A stretch of 64,000 nt of DNA from Litorilinea aerophila (GCF_006569185.2 NZ_VIGC02000011.1:124001-188000); one strand, 5' to 3'; counted from the first letter of the stretch, positions 36,037-45,874 are shown. Numbers and translations: made by a program. Notes: generated from the letters alone by a model not told the origin.

Positions 36037-36966
36037 ATGCAGACGCATGTGGACATACACGCCAAATCGCTTCAGGAAAGCCGGGCCCGCACCTTGAGCC
36101 GCAACCGGCTCTTCCAGGGGCTGTGGCTGGGCTTCCTGCAGATCTTGATGACCGTCCTGGTGATCAGCTTTCTGGTGCCCACCCTCTGGATGGTCAGCTC
36201 CTCGCTGAAGGCCTCCACCGAGATCTTCACCCATCCCATCCAGTGGCTGCCCCAGACGCCCCAGTGGCACAACTACGCGAAGGTGTTCGAACTGCAGCCC
36301 ATGGGCACCTTCATCAAAAACACGGTGATCGTGGTCATCTTCGCCGTGCTGGGAACGGTCATCTCCTCCATCATGGTGGCCTACTCCTTCGCCCGTATGG
36401 AATGGCCTGGACGTCGCTTCTGGTTTTCCCTGCTCATCGCCACCATGATGCTGCCGGATGTGGTCACCCTGGTGCCCCGTTTCGTCCTCTTTCGGACGCT
36501 GCCTGCCTTTGGCTTCCAGGGGCAGTCCAACTGGCTGAACACCTTCCTGCCCCTGATCGTCCCCTACTGGACAGGGGTGACGGCCATCTACGTTTTCCTG
36601 ATCCACCAGTTCTTGCGGGGCATCCCCATGGAGCTGGAGGATGCCGCGGCCATCGATGGCGCCAGCCGGTGGCGGATCCTCTTCCAGATCCTGTTGCCCC
36701 TCTCCAAGCCGGTGGTGGCCACTGTGGCCGTCTTCGCCACCCTTCAGCACTACAACGACTATTTGAACCCCCTCATCTACATCCGTTCCCGGTCCCTTTG
36801 GACCATGCCCCTGGGCCTGGCCGCCTACAACGACGCCTACGTGCAGAACTGGGAGGTGGTCTTCGCTGCCAGCACCATCATGGTCATCCCCATGGTCCTG
36901 ATCTTTCTGGTGGCCCAGCGCTACTTCGTCCAGGGTATTGCCATGACCGGCTTCGGCGGCCGCTGA
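36037..36966 (+). CDS. Sugar ABC transporter permease (MalG/UgpE type)
   Basis: This second permease subunit has 309 residues and six membrane segments (LMTVLVISFLVPTLWMVSSSLK, TVIVVIFAVLGTVISSIMVAYSFARM). Its EAA loop, MELEDAAAIDGASRWRILFQILLPLSKP, lies near residue 215. It starts 15 bases after the partner permease and ends the operon. The next gene is on the opposite strand. Confidence 0.93.
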   Translation: MQTHVDIHAKSLQESRARTLSRNRLFQGLWLGFLQILMTVLVISFLVPTLWMVSSSLKASTEIFTHPIQWLPQTPQWHNYAKVFELQPMGTFIKNTVIVVIFAVLGTVISSIMVAYSFARMEWPGRRFWFSLLIATMMLPDVVTLVPRFVLFRTLPAFGFQGQSNWLNTFLPLIVPYWTGVTAIYVFLIHQFLRGIPMELEDAAAIDGASRWRILFQILLPLSKPVVATVAVFATLQHYNDYLNPLIYIRSRSLWTMPLGLAAYNDAYVQNWEVVFAASTIMVIPMVLIFLVAQRYFVQGIAMTGFGGR

Positions 36967-37047
36967 TGATTGGATCCAAAGATTTTACAGACAACACAGC
37001 GAGGACTGGAGGAGATCTGTGTGAATCTGTGGATCCAAAGGGGGCGG

Positions 37048-38415
37048 TCAGTGACCATCCACAGAAACAGAATGACCCTGGTGGGTAGACGTGGAGTGGG
37101 CCGCCAGCGGAATTGTGGCGCTGTTCACTTTGGCCTGGCGGCGCCGCACCTCGTTGAGCAGCATGTAGGTCCGACGGCCATTGTCGGGCAGAGAGTAGCG
37201 CATGGCATAGGCCTTTTCCAGCCACTGGCGCGCCTCGGCAAACTGCTGCTTCTGAGCCAGGATGGCCCCCAGGTTGGAGGCGGCCAGGGCCGACGCCGGA
37301 TTCTCGGCCAGCTCGGCCCGCAACCGGGTTTCCTGATGGTCCAGCCGGGAGTTTCGCCGCAGGATGACGCCCAGGTCAAAGATGATTTCAGGCAGGATGC
37401 TGGGCTCCTGACACTCGGCCCGATGGCGAATCCGGGCCCGGTGGCGGGGCACAATCATGTCCAGCTCCCGGACGACCCGCAGGTAGAGATTCGCCTGGGC
37501 AAAGTCCCGGGAGGGATGGAGCTCCAGCGTCTCGCCGGCATCCACCACCACGTTCAGCAGATCCTCCTCATCTTCCTCGCCTTCGTTAATCAGCGCCAGA
37601 GACTGAAGCAGTACAGGTTGGCCCGTGTGGTTGACCACCTGGATCAGGTTCCCTTTCCGGGTCGCGGAGACCCAGGGCGTATCGGCCCGCAGGTCGCTGC
37701 CCAGGGGGAGGGCCTGGCGCTGGGGAAACTGGACATCCAAAAATTCCAGAAAATCCGCCGAGTAGTTCTTGAAGATCCCCACGTGCTCGTGCACTTCGTC
37801 GTCTTCCAGCAGCTCCACCACCACCTTCTGGCCGATGTAGCGTTCCAGCAGGGGATCGTGGACGTGGCCCACCTGGCCGATCACCTCGCTGCCCAGGCTC
37901 TTGAGGTGGGCCTCCCCGGTCTCGGTGATGTAACGGCCGGCCGGCTTGCGCAGCCGGCCCACCAGCACGCCGATCATCTCGCTCAGGGACTCCCCGGCGA
38001 TGTTGAAGAAGTGGCGTACACCCCGCCCCAGGCGCCGCAGCGGACCGGGATGAAAAGAGCGCTCCAGGTCCCGCTGGCGACGGGCCCGGCTCTCCTCCGC
38101 CAGATCATCCACGTAACGGAAGATGGCCTGGATCTCGCCATATTCCTCGCCGTAGAGGATATAGCTGGACTCCACATGGTTGGCGTCCTGCACCAGGTTG
38201 CGATAGCGCAGTTCCAGCCCGGTGGGCTCCAGCTCCATTACCCCCCAGATAATCTTGCCGTTGACCCGTTCCAGGGTGACGTGGAAGCTCTCAAAGGATT
38301 TGAGACAGGGATCGCAGCGCCTGGAGCGCAGATAGGCACCCACCAACGTACCGAAGAAGATGAGGCCCAGGGTGGCCAACAGGGTAACGTCGAAAACTTC
38401 ACGCAGGGCAGCCAT
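37048..38415 (-). CDS. Membrane protein with C-terminal TPR-like repeat, function unknown
   Basis: I do not recognise the family. The 455-residue protein has one N-terminal membrane helix (FDVTLLATLGLIFFGTLVGAYL) followed by a CxxC (RCDPC) and a large soluble part. The central region includes a charged segment (EESRARRQRDLERSF) and beta-rich stretches (GQKVVVELLEDDEVHEHVGIFKNY). The C-terminal part ends with one clear tetratricopeptide-like helix pair, ENPASALAASNLGAILAQKQQFAEARQWLEKAYAM. AAGGGGAG precedes ATG 38415. The gene stands alone, convergent with the sugar permease operon. A scaffold role is possible but unproven. Confidence 0.75.
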   Translation of the reverse strand: MAALREVFDVTLLATLGLIFFGTLVGAYLRSRRCDPCLKSFESFHVTLERVNGKIIWGVMELEPTGLELRYRNLVQDANHVESSYILYGEEYGEIQAIFRYVDDLAEESRARRQRDLERSFHPGPLRRLGRGVRHFFNIAGESLSEMIGVLVGRLRKPAGRYITETGEAHLKSLGSEVIGQVGHVHDPLLERYIGQKVVVELLEDDEVHEHVGIFKNYSADFLEFLDVQFPQRQALPLGSDLRADTPWVSATRKGNLIQVVNHTGQPVLLQSLALINEGEEDEEDLLNVVVDAGETLELHPSRDFAQANLYLRVVRELDMIVPRHRARIRHRAECQEPSILPEIIFDLGVILRRNSRLDHQETRLRAELAENPASALAASNLGAILAQKQQFAEARQWLEKAYAMRYSLPDNGRRTYMLLNEVRRRQAKVNSATIPLAAHSTSTHQGHSVSVDGH

Positions 38416-38590
38416 GGCACTCCCCTTTCTCCATGGGGTGGTTGCCTCAAGGATCGTATACCTTGAGCGGGATGAATGAGGGCATGATCCTATCAGTGCA
38501 TCACGAAGGGGATGCCCGACCGTCCGGCGGCTTTAGGGAGATCTCCGTTCGTGTCCGGCTGATAGACTCGGGTGTTTGGGATGTGAAAAG

Positions 38591-39277
38591 TTAACAGACC
38601 AGGGGGGCAATGCAGTCAGCGCCTTCGTTACGGGGGCTGTTTACGTAGGTGCTGACCGGGTATGCTTCCATGGCCTCGGCCGGAAATGGACGAAGTAGGT
38701 GGTGCAGAAGGGAAGCCCGCTCCCGTTCCCGATCCAGGTCGATGGTGAGCCAGTTCTGGTAATCCTCGGGCGCCACGATCACCGGCATGCGGTTGTGGAG
38801 GGGAGCCATCAACTCGTTGGCCTCGGTGGTGAGGATGGTGCAGGATTCCAGGGCCGAACCATCCGGGCCCGTCCAGAATTCCCACAGGCCAGCCATGGCA
38901 AAGGGAGAGCCGTCCCGCAGGTGGACGAAGTAGGGCTGCTTGCCCTTGCTGGTGCGCTGCCACTCGTAGAAGCCATCGGCCGGGATCAGACAGCGGCGGC
39001 GCTTGAACGCGGCCCGAAAGGAAGGTTTCTCGGCCACCGTTTCGGCCCGGGCGTTGATCAGGCGGCTGCCCATGCTCGGGTCTTTGGCCCACGAAGGGAC
39101 CAGGCCCCACTGAACCAGCGCCCACTCCCGGGTCTGGGTCCGGGCGTCGGCGCGCACAATGGCCACCGGCTGGGTGGGCGCAATATTATAGCGTGGAGCC
39201 AGCTGCGGCGGCTCCGCCAGGTCAAAAAGCTCGGCCAGCCGCTCCGGCGATGAGAACAGCGTGAATCGTCCGCACAT
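38591..39277 (-). CDS. SRAP-domain abasic-site-processing protein (YedK/HMCES type)
   Basis: SRAP proteins cross-link to abasic sites in single-stranded DNA through their N-terminal cysteine and so protect the genome. The protein starts MCGRF; removing Met exposes the catalytic Cys2. Other family motifs are present: PRYNIAPTQPVAIV, WGLVPSWAKDP, INARAETVAEKPSFR, CLIPADGFYEW (catalytic-site Glu) and LHNRMPVIV (His). Length is 228 residues, normal for the family. The frame is open upstream to 39502, but the family N-terminus fixes the start at 39277. A TATAAT ends only 6 bases before the ATG and no ribosome site is present, so the mRNA is probably leaderless. Confidence 0.94.
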   Translation of the reverse strand: MCGRFTLFSSPERLAELFDLAEPPQLAPRYNIAPTQPVAIVRADARTQTREWALVQWGLVPSWAKDPSMGSRLINARAETVAEKPSFRAAFKRRRCLIPADGFYEWQRTSKGKQPYFVHLRDGSPFAMAGLWEFWTGPDGSALESCTILTTEANELMAPLHNRMPVIVAPEDYQNWLTIDLDRERERASLLHHLLRPFPAEAMEAYPVSTYVNSPRNEGADCIAPLVC

Positions 39278-39283
39278 GGCGTC

Positions 39284-39313
39284 ATTATAGCACCACGATT
39301 GGCAGCACGTCCA
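39284..39313 (-). promoter_or_regulatory. Leaderless promoter of the SRAP gene
   Basis: On the minus strand TGGACG (39313-39308), an 18-base spacer and TATAAT (39289-39284) are followed by GACGCC and then the start codon. Transcription would begin at or next to the ATG at 39277. Confidence 0.65.
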
Positions 39314-39400
39314 GTGCTTCAAGATGACCGCGGGACTATGTTCGTGCACTCGCTTACTACCTGGCTGCCTGGCGATTTTTCCCCTCCCCGCGACCGTCTG

Positions 39401-39409
39401 TGTTATACT
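39401..39409 (+). promoter_or_regulatory. Extended -10 promoter for hisZ-hisG
   Basis: TGT-TATACT within CGTCTGTGTTATACT matches the element before the oxidoreductase gene at 19825. The -35 region is poor. The leader would be about 155 bases and contains the heptamer array at 39430. Confidence 0.55.
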
Positions 39410-39429
39410 TAGCCCTGGCGTAAATGCGC

Positions 39430-39464
39430 CAGTCCGAAGTCCGAAGTCCGGAGTCCTGAGTCTG
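39430..39464. repeat. Heptamer tandem repeat array (five units)
   Basis: Units CAGTCCG, AAGTCCG (twice), GAGTCCT and GAGTCTG are flanked by direct copies of TGGCGTAAAT (39417 and 39463). The array sits in the hisZ leader and resembles the array at 34974-35029 in period and style. Confidence 0.75.
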
Positions 39465-39571
39465 GCGTAAATATCCTGGCACTGTGGCCAGGATTGACCC
39501 AACAGGCGTTGTCCCGTCGACCCAGGACAACGCTCGAACGTTTAAACCGGGACCAATCAACCTGAAAGTCC

Positions 39572-40912
39572 ATGACCGTTTTGACCATCTCACCCGGCGA
39601 TGCCCGCATTCCCCAGGGTGTGGCCGACTACTTTTGGGAAGAAGCATATCAACGGCGCCAGTTGGAAGGCCAGCTATTGGCACTTTTCCGCCGCTGGGGA
39701 TACGGCGACGTCATCCCCCCCATGTTCGAGTATGCAGACACCCTCAACATCGGCGCCAGCCCCCGGCTCCAGCAGGAAATGTATCGTTTTCTGGACCGGG
39801 ACGGCCACACCCTGGCCCTGCGGCCAGACATGACCATCCCCGTGGCCCGGCTGGTGGGTGCCCGCCTCCACGACTGGCCCATGCCCCAGCGCTTCTGCTA
39901 TGCGGGCAGCGTCTTCCGCTACACCGACCCCCAGGCCGGGCGGCAGCGGGAATTCTTCCAGGCCGGGGTGGAGCTCGTCGGGGCCAACACGCCCGAGGCC
40001 GATGCCGAAGTGCTGGCCCTCACCGCCCACGGGCTGGAGGCAGCCGGCCTGACCGACTTTCGCCTGGTGGTGGGCCAGATCCAGTATTTCCGGGGGTTGC
40101 TGGAGGCTCTGGGTCTGACGCCAGCCCAGGAACAGGCCCTGCAACAGGCCATCGACCGCAACAGCGCCGCCGAGCTCAACGACTTTCTCGAGCAGACGCC
40201 CCTGCCGCCGGAACAACAGGCCAGCGTCCTGGCCCTGGCCGAGCTCAGCGGCGCCGACGTGGCCCAGGTCCTGGAGCGGGCCGGTCGCTATTGCCTCAAC
40301 CGCGCCATGGCCGCCGCGCTGGACAACCTGCGGGCCATCAGCCAGGCCCTGGACGCCTACGGCGTAGGCAGCCGGCTCTACCTGGACCTGACGGAGATCC
40401 ACAACCTGGGCTACTACACGGGCATCACCTTCGAAGTGCTTGCCCCCCAACTGGGCTTCCCCCTGGCCAGCGGCGGGCGCTACGACAATCTGGTGGGCGC
40501 CTACGGCCATCCCCAGCCGGCGGTTGGCGTCGCCATTGGCCTGGATCGCCTGTTGTTGGCCCGCCGTCTCCAGGAGCGTCAAAGCGTCTCCTCCCCCACC
40601 CGCCCCATCCCGCCCGACCTCCTGGTGGCCACCGGCGGCGACCGTGGGGCGCTGGCCATTGTGCAGCAGTGGCGGGAGGCGGGACTTCGGGTGGCCGTGG
40701 ACGTGAACGGCCGAGGGGAAGAGGCCCTAACCATGTACGCCCGCAGGTTGGGTATCCCCCGGGTACTGACCTGGACAGGAAGCGGCTTTCATGTCCGTGA
40801 GACAGCCGGGGACGCCACCGGCCAGCCCGCCTTCTGGCCGGCAGAGGAATCCTTTCAGCGGGGCCAGGCGCTCCTGGAGCAGCCGGCCGCTCACCCCAGG
40901 GGAACCTCATGA
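39572..40912 (+). CDS. hisZ: ATP phosphoribosyltransferase regulatory subunit HisZ
   Basis: HisZ is a histidyl-tRNA-synthetase paralogue that activates and gives histidine feedback to short-form HisG at the first step of histidine synthesis. The protein shows synthetase-like motifs: IPPMFEYADTLNIG, YRFLDRDGHTLALRPDMTIPVARLV, RFCYAGSVFRY, GRQREFFQAGVELVG and ASGGRYDNLVGAYG. At 446 residues it includes a C-terminal anticodon-domain-like part (LLVATGGDRGALAIVQQWR). It overlaps hisG by ATGA, confirming a HisZ rather than a HisS role. The start is ATG 39572. Confidence 0.93.
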   Translation: MTVLTISPGDARIPQGVADYFWEEAYQRRQLEGQLLALFRRWGYGDVIPPMFEYADTLNIGASPRLQQEMYRFLDRDGHTLALRPDMTIPVARLVGARLHDWPMPQRFCYAGSVFRYTDPQAGRQREFFQAGVELVGANTPEADAEVLALTAHGLEAAGLTDFRLVVGQIQYFRGLLEALGLTPAQEQALQQAIDRNSAAELNDFLEQTPLPPEQQASVLALAELSGADVAQVLERAGRYCLNRAMAAALDNLRAISQALDAYGVGSRLYLDLTEIHNLGYYTGITFEVLAPQLGFPLASGGRYDNLVGAYGHPQPAVGVAIGLDRLLLARRLQERQSVSSPTRPIPPDLLVATGGDRGALAIVQQWREAGLRVAVDVNGRGEEALTMYARRLGIPRVLTWTGSGFHVRETAGDATGQPAFWPAEESFQRGQALLEQPAAHPRGTS

Positions 40913-41571
40913 GCCAGGAAACCCACACCCTGATGTTTGCCCTGCCCAAAGGCCGCATGCTGCCCAACGCGCTGGGACTGTTGCGTCGTGCCGGCTTTTG
41001 GACGCCGGATCAGGACAACGGGCGCAAGCTGATTGTGGAAAGCCCGGATGGCCGGCTGCGCTACATCATGGCCAAGCCGTCGGACGTGCCCACCTATGTG
41101 GAATATGGCGCGGCGGACCTGGGCATCTGCGGCCTGGATGTTTTGCGGGAAAGCGGCCGCAACGTCTATGAGCCACTTCTGTTGCCCTTTGACTACTGCC
41201 GCCTGAGCCTGGCCGGCCCGGCCGACCGGCCGGACTGGCCCCTGCGCTACGCCAGCCAGCCCCGGGTTGCCACCAGCTTCCCCCGCCTCACCACCGAGTT
41301 CTTTCGCTCCCGGGGGGTCAACGCCGAGATCATCAAACTCAACGGCTCGGTGGAGTTGGGGCCGCTGGTGGGCCTGGCCGACCTCATCGTGGACCTGGTC
41401 TCCACCGGCAATACCCTGCGGGCCAACGGCCTGGTGGAGATCCGTACCATCATGGAAAGCCAGGCGGTGCTCATTGCCAACCGGGCGGCCTACCGCCTCA
41501 AGGCCCCGGCCGTGCAACCCCTCATTCAGGCGTTGCGCCAGGCCATCACCCAGCAATCAGAGGGTGCGTAG
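40909..41571 (+). CDS. hisG: ATP phosphoribosyltransferase, short form
   Basis: HisG condenses ATP and PRPP to phosphoribosyl-ATP, the first step of histidine synthesis. The 220-residue protein is the short form that lacks the C-terminal regulatory domain and needs HisZ. Motifs include FALPKGRMLPNALGLLRRAG, the DLGICGLDVL segment and the PRPP loop LADLIVDLVSTGNTLRANGL. It overlaps hisZ by 4 bases. The other his genes are not in the window. Confidence 0.96.
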   Translation: MSQETHTLMFALPKGRMLPNALGLLRRAGFWTPDQDNGRKLIVESPDGRLRYIMAKPSDVPTYVEYGAADLGICGLDVLRESGRNVYEPLLLPFDYCRLSLAGPADRPDWPLRYASQPRVATSFPRLTTEFFRSRGVNAEIIKLNGSVELGPLVGLADLIVDLVSTGNTLRANGLVEIRTIMESQAVLIANRAAYRLKAPAVQPLIQALRQAITQQSEGA

Positions 41572-41657
41572 GGCATGGTGCGTGCACTCACGCCAGCCTG
41601 TACCAGACCTGCCGACATAGCCAGTCAACACAATCTGGAGCAGGAGAGAAAATCGCA

Positions 41658-42206
41658 ATGGTGGAGATAGTGGAATCCGCCCAAATCGCCGGCGTCAAGT
41701 TCGTCCGGCTGCGGGCCTTCAGCGACGAACGGGGACGCTTTATGGAGACCTTCCGCAAGGAGTGGTTCCCCGAACGGAGCTGGGAGATCGTCCAATGCAA
41801 CCGCAGCGACAGCGAGGCGGGCGTGCTGCGGGGGCTCCACTACCACCACCGCCAGGTGGACTACTGGCACGTGACCCAGGGCCACATTCGGGTGGGCCTG
41901 GCGGACCTGCGGGTGGGTTCGCCCACCTTCGGCGCGGTGGAGACCGTGGAGGTGGATGCAGCCAGACCGATGGGCATTTTCATTCCCACGGGCGTGGCCC
42001 ACGGCTTCCTGACCCTCTCCCCCGCCACCCTGACCTACGTGGTGGACAATTACTACGACGGCCAGGACGAGAAGGGGGTGGCCTGGAACGACCCAACCCT
42101 GGGCATCCCCTGGGGCGTCCAAGAGCCGCTCCTCTCCCCCCGGGATCGGCAAAACCCCCTTCTGGCCGACATTCCCAGGCAGGCCTTGCCCGTCTGGACC
42201 CATTGA
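41658..42206 (+). CDS. dTDP-4-dehydrorhamnose 3,5-epimerase-like protein
   Basis: This is a cupin-fold sugar epimerase of the RmlC family, which acts on dTDP-4-keto sugars for rhamnose or related surface glycans. The sequence shows FSDERGRFMETFRKEWFP, the catalytic-region GVLRGLHYHHRQVDYWHVTQG and IPTGVAHGFLTLSP near residue 115. Length (182 residues) is typical. CAGGAGAG precedes the ATG. No rmlABD genes are nearby, so the exact substrate is uncertain. Confidence 0.85.
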   Translation: MVEIVESAQIAGVKFVRLRAFSDERGRFMETFRKEWFPERSWEIVQCNRSDSEAGVLRGLHYHHRQVDYWHVTQGHIRVGLADLRVGSPTFGAVETVEVDAARPMGIFIPTGVAHGFLTLSPATLTYVVDNYYDGQDEKGVAWNDPTLGIPWGVQEPLLSPRDRQNPLLADIPRQALPVWTH

Positions 42207-42274
42207 CCGGGCGTACGCCCACGGCAGCTTCAGTTATCCAGCCCAAGCAGTGGTAAGCAAGGAGTGGTGAGAAG

Positions 42275-43165
<891 letters not shown>

Positions 43166-43283
43166 CCCGTCGGCAATTCCGGCGAGAATCGGCCGATTGC
43201 CCCTGAAGCCCGTCCATTTTGTGGAGCGGGGTATCCACCGGCCCGGCGCGGTTTTGACGCCAGATGGCGACAGGCCCCAATAT

Positions 43284-43312
43284 TTGCCCAAAGCAGCCCC
43301 TTGGCCTATAAT
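43284..43312 (+). promoter_or_regulatory. rpmG promoter
   Basis: TTGCCC (43284-43289), a 17-base spacer and a perfect TATAAT (43307-43312) lie about 70 bases upstream of rpmG. The leader carries AAGGAGAG just before the start codon. Confidence 0.65.
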
Positions 43313-43381
43313 GGCGTCAAAATTGGACGTAAAATGGCTGCATGGATGCTACATGTCGCCACATGTTAAGGAGAGAGTGCC

Positions 43382-43543
43382 ATGGCGAAAAAGGGACCAC
43401 GCGTGCTGGTTAAGATGCGCAGCACGGAAAGCGATCACATGTACCTGACGGAGAAGAACCGCCGCAACGATCCCAACCGGCTGGAGCTGCGGAAGTACGA
43501 TCCCATCGTCCGCAAGCACGTGATCTACCGGGAAACCAAGTAA
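43382..43543 (+). CDS. rpmG: 50S ribosomal protein L33
   Basis: This small protein of the large ribosomal subunit has 53 residues: [16 protein letters not shown], then [20 protein letters not shown] and [17 protein letters not shown]. It lacks the four zinc-ligand cysteines, so it is the zinc-independent (C-minus) form. AAGGAGAG lies 6 bases before the ATG. The gene has its own promoter and a downstream hairpin-rich tail; secE and nusG, often found next, are not present. Confidence 0.95.
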   Translation: MAKKGPRVLVKMRSTESDHMYLTEKNRRNDPNRLELRKYDPIVRKHVIYRETK

Positions 43544-43616
43544 GCGGATCCGTCGCAGGCGGTTGTCGCCGCCCGTGAAGCGGGCTCTGTTGACATTTGA
43601 CCGTTCGGGTATTTGC

Positions 43617-43670
43617 TTCACCCCAGAGAACACAGGGCGCGGCCAATTCGCCTGTGATCTCTGGGGTGAA
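43617..43670 (+). ncRNA. Strong hairpin in the rpmG 3' region, unknown RNA
   Basis: A 13-bp perfect outer stem (TTCACCCCAGAGA at 43617-43629, complement at 43658-43670) continues as a 6-bp inner stem (CACAGG/CCTGTG) across an A-A mismatch, closing a 14-base loop. It lies 73 bases after rpmG and is followed by further pairing up to a terminator-like hairpin at 43733. I do not match it to a known riboswitch or RNA class. It could be a 3' UTR stabiliser or a processed small RNA. Confidence 0.4.
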
Positions 43671-43732
43671 TGGCGCTTTGGACAGGGTCCACAGGCTGCG
43701 GTTCATCGTTGAGACAGTTGAAACAACCCCAG

Positions 43733-43763
43733 GCGCAGCGGTCCAGCCCTGCGCTTTTCTTTT
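43733..43763 (+). terminator. Intrinsic terminator after rpmG
   Basis: GCGCAG (43733-43738) and CTGCGC (43749-43754) pair around a 10-base loop and are followed directly by TTTTCTTTT. It would end the rpmG transcript. The stretch from here to 44022 holds no gene; it is GC-rich with several short inverted repeats. Confidence 0.65.
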
Positions 43764-44022
43764 GGGTTGGAATTCCTGTTGGGGTCCGCAGCCGTGAAGC
43801 GAGAAGGCCGCCGGTCAGCCCAGCAAAGGGAGACACACCCGGGGCGCAACGTGTCGGGCCCTGGAACCGAAAGCCCGTCTGGGGCGTCAACAAAGAGCCA
43901 CGATCGGATAGACGTAGCCAGACCGTACTTGAGGTGTAGGGCATTTGTGTTAGTACAGATGGCCAAAATCGGGTAAGATGTGTCCGGTTAAACGCTTTCG
44001 GGCAAGTGCCAGGAAGAGATTC

Positions 44023-45684
44023 ATGCGTAGATTGGTTCTATTGGCAACATTGACTTTGTGTTTTAGTCTGCCGGCCCTGGTCTATTCCGTCCAGCCGGCC
44101 CACGCCACAACCCAACAGGTGACCTTCAGGCCGGGGGACAACCACAGGGAACTCCTGGGCGTCATCCTGCCGGCGGCAGCAGCCATCCTCTCTGCCCAGG
44201 CCACCGAGCCCGTCACCCCAACGGCCACGCTCACCGCGACCGCACCCATTTCCCCCCTGGTCACTCCCCAGGCCTCCCTCACCCTCACCGCTTCTGTCAC
44301 GGCCAGCCAGGCTATCACGGCCCCTTCGCCCCTGGCGACCCCCACACCTGTCGGGCCCACCAGCGACGCCCTGCAGGAAGGGCCGCTGGCGGGCACCATC
44401 ATCGCCAACCGCAGCACGGCCACCATCAAATTTTTCGTGGAGGGGGAGACCTATACCGTGGCGCCGGAACGCTCCCTGGGGCTCAACCTGCCACGGGTAA
44501 CAGCCGTGTTAAGCCTCTACAACTGTGATGCCAACACGCCTGAAACCCAGGCAGGCTGCTTCTGGGACCCCTACGTGGTGCAGCGGGACGGCTTCTACGA
44601 GGTGGTCAACAAAGCGCCGGCCGGCCTGGGCGTCACCCTCGTCCTCCAGGCGGCCAACAACCCACCGGCCAATCAGGTGTGGGTCCAAAACCGGACCGGG
44701 CAGCCGGAAGCGGTGGTCTTCAAGAACGAAGTCTTCGAACTGCCGCCGTCTTACGTCCAGGAGTTCAGTGTGGTGGAGGGGGCGCCTGCCATCCTCTACG
44801 TGCGACACTGTGTCATCCTGAACGGCCAACAGGCCTGTGAGTGGTCGCCGAAGACCCTGGAGCCAGGGGTCTATTACGCCATTGAGGCCGTTGAAACGGT
44901 CGGTGGCCTGCCGGGCAGCCAGATCTTGACGGCCGATCTCCGCCCTGTAGTTGCCCAGGATGGCCAGCAGGTGGCAGGTCCGCAGGAGATCCTCTGCCGC
45001 CTGCAGGTGCCCGTGTTGAACGTACGCACCGGCCCCGGCCTGCAATACCAGATCATCGCCAAGGTCCGGGCCACGGATGACAATCCGGGTACCGTACTGG
45101 TTGTGGGCCGGGATACAGCAGGAGAATGGCTGGCCGTGGACCAGCGGGTGGCGCCCGGTGGCTGGGTGACGGCAGAGCCCAGCTACATCCTCTGTGATGG
45201 CGACATTGGCACCCTGCCCATCGCGGAAATCACAGACGGCCGCCTGGCGCCCACGCCGACACCGGTGCCTGTCGCCACCGGAAACAACACCGAGAACAAC
45301 AATGGAACGCCGGCTGCACCGGCGGCGCCGTCAGAAAGCGGCAACGGAACCACGGAGGAAAACGGCCAGGCCCAGACCGGCCCTACGATTCCCGAAGGGT
45401 TGGCGGTGTTGGTGGTGAACAACGCCTTTCAACATCAGATGCGCTTCACCCTGGACCAACAGTACCGCCCTGAAGAGGGCCCCAGCGAATACGACCTCCA
45501 GCCCGGCGAGAGCATGACCATCGTGGTCTTCCCGGGTAAGATTGCCTTCACCGCCAGTAGCCCGTGGAATGGCCTCTCCGGCAATGCCGAACTGGAGATC
45601 GACGCCGACGCCTCCCAGACCCTCTGGTTGCGTTTCGAACCAGACCCGGACGGCTCGGGCCGCTGGAACCTGCACTGGCAGTAG
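44023..45684 (+). CDS. Secreted protein with SH3-like domain, function unknown
   Basis: This 553-residue exported protein begins with a signal peptide (MRRLVLLATLTLCFSLPALVYS, cleavage probably after AHA). A Thr/Pro/Ala-rich linker follows (about residues 55-120), then a beta-rich domain of about 200 residues with two possible disulfide pairs (YNCDANTPETQAGCFW and RHCVILNGQQACEW). A bacterial SH3-like domain comes next (LQVPVLNVRTGPGLQYQIIAKV), then a second low-complexity linker. A C-terminal domain (LAVLVVNNAFQHQMRFTLDQQY ... TLWLRFEPDPDG) ends the protein. ATG 44023 is preferred over 43978 because AGGAAGAG precedes it. Cell-envelope binding is inferred from the SH3-like domain. Confidence 0.75.
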   Translation: MRRLVLLATLTLCFSLPALVYSVQPAHATTQQVTFRPGDNHRELLGVILPAAAAILSAQATEPVTPTATLTATAPISPLVTPQASLTLTASVTASQAITAPSPLATPTPVGPTSDALQEGPLAGTIIANRSTATIKFFVEGETYTVAPERSLGLNLPRVTAVLSLYNCDANTPETQAGCFWDPYVVQRDGFYEVVNKAPAGLGVTLVLQAANNPPANQVWVQNRTGQPEAVVFKNEVFELPPSYVQEFSVVEGAPAILYVRHCVILNGQQACEWSPKTLEPGVYYAIEAVETVGGLPGSQILTADLRPVVAQDGQQVAGPQEILCRLQVPVLNVRTGPGLQYQIIAKVRATDDNPGTVLVVGRDTAGEWLAVDQRVAPGGWVTAEPSYILCDGDIGTLPIAEITDGRLAPTPTPVPVATGNNTENNNGTPAAPAAPSESGNGTTEENGQAQTGPTIPEGLAVLVVNNAFQHQMRFTLDQQYRPEEGPSEYDLQPGESMTIVVFPGKIAFTASSPWNGLSGNAELEIDADASQTLWLRFEPDPDGSGRWNLHWQ

Positions 45685-45712
45685 GGCGTGTGGGCCAGGC
45701 GCCCACCAGAAC

Positions 45713-45747
45713 AAAAGCGGGGGCAAATAGAATTGCCCCCGCTTTTT
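45713..45747. terminator. Bidirectional intrinsic terminator
   Basis: A 14-bp perfect stem (AAAAGCGGGGGCAA / TTGCCCCCGCTTTT) with a 6-base loop and a following T lies 29 bases after the SH3-protein stop. The converging lipoprotein gene ends at 45875, and the A/T-ended stem would serve both strands. Confidence 0.85.
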
Positions 45748-45773
45748 GATTGGCGTCGCTCCCTTCGCCGGGG

Positions 45774-45821
45774 AGTCGGCATCCTCCGATGCCGATCCAG
45801 ACGGGACGCCGCCGCATCTGG
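45774..45821. repeat. Dispersed hairpin repeat, family A (copy 1)
   Basis: GTCGGCATC-CTCC-GATGCCGA is followed by CCAGACGGGACGCCGCCGC. The same 48-base string, with four or five differences, lies in the same orientation at 63506-63553. Confidence 0.75.
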
Positions 45822-45874
45822 CCAACCACCGGGAAGGGCTGAATGTGGAGCCACAGATAATTTGTACTGTTCGC

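Noticed and set aside
43771-43976. Possible riboswitch before the SH3-domain secreted protein
   Set aside because: SH3-type genes can follow c-di-AMP riboswitches, but I could not find the conserved core strings of that or the cobalamin class here.
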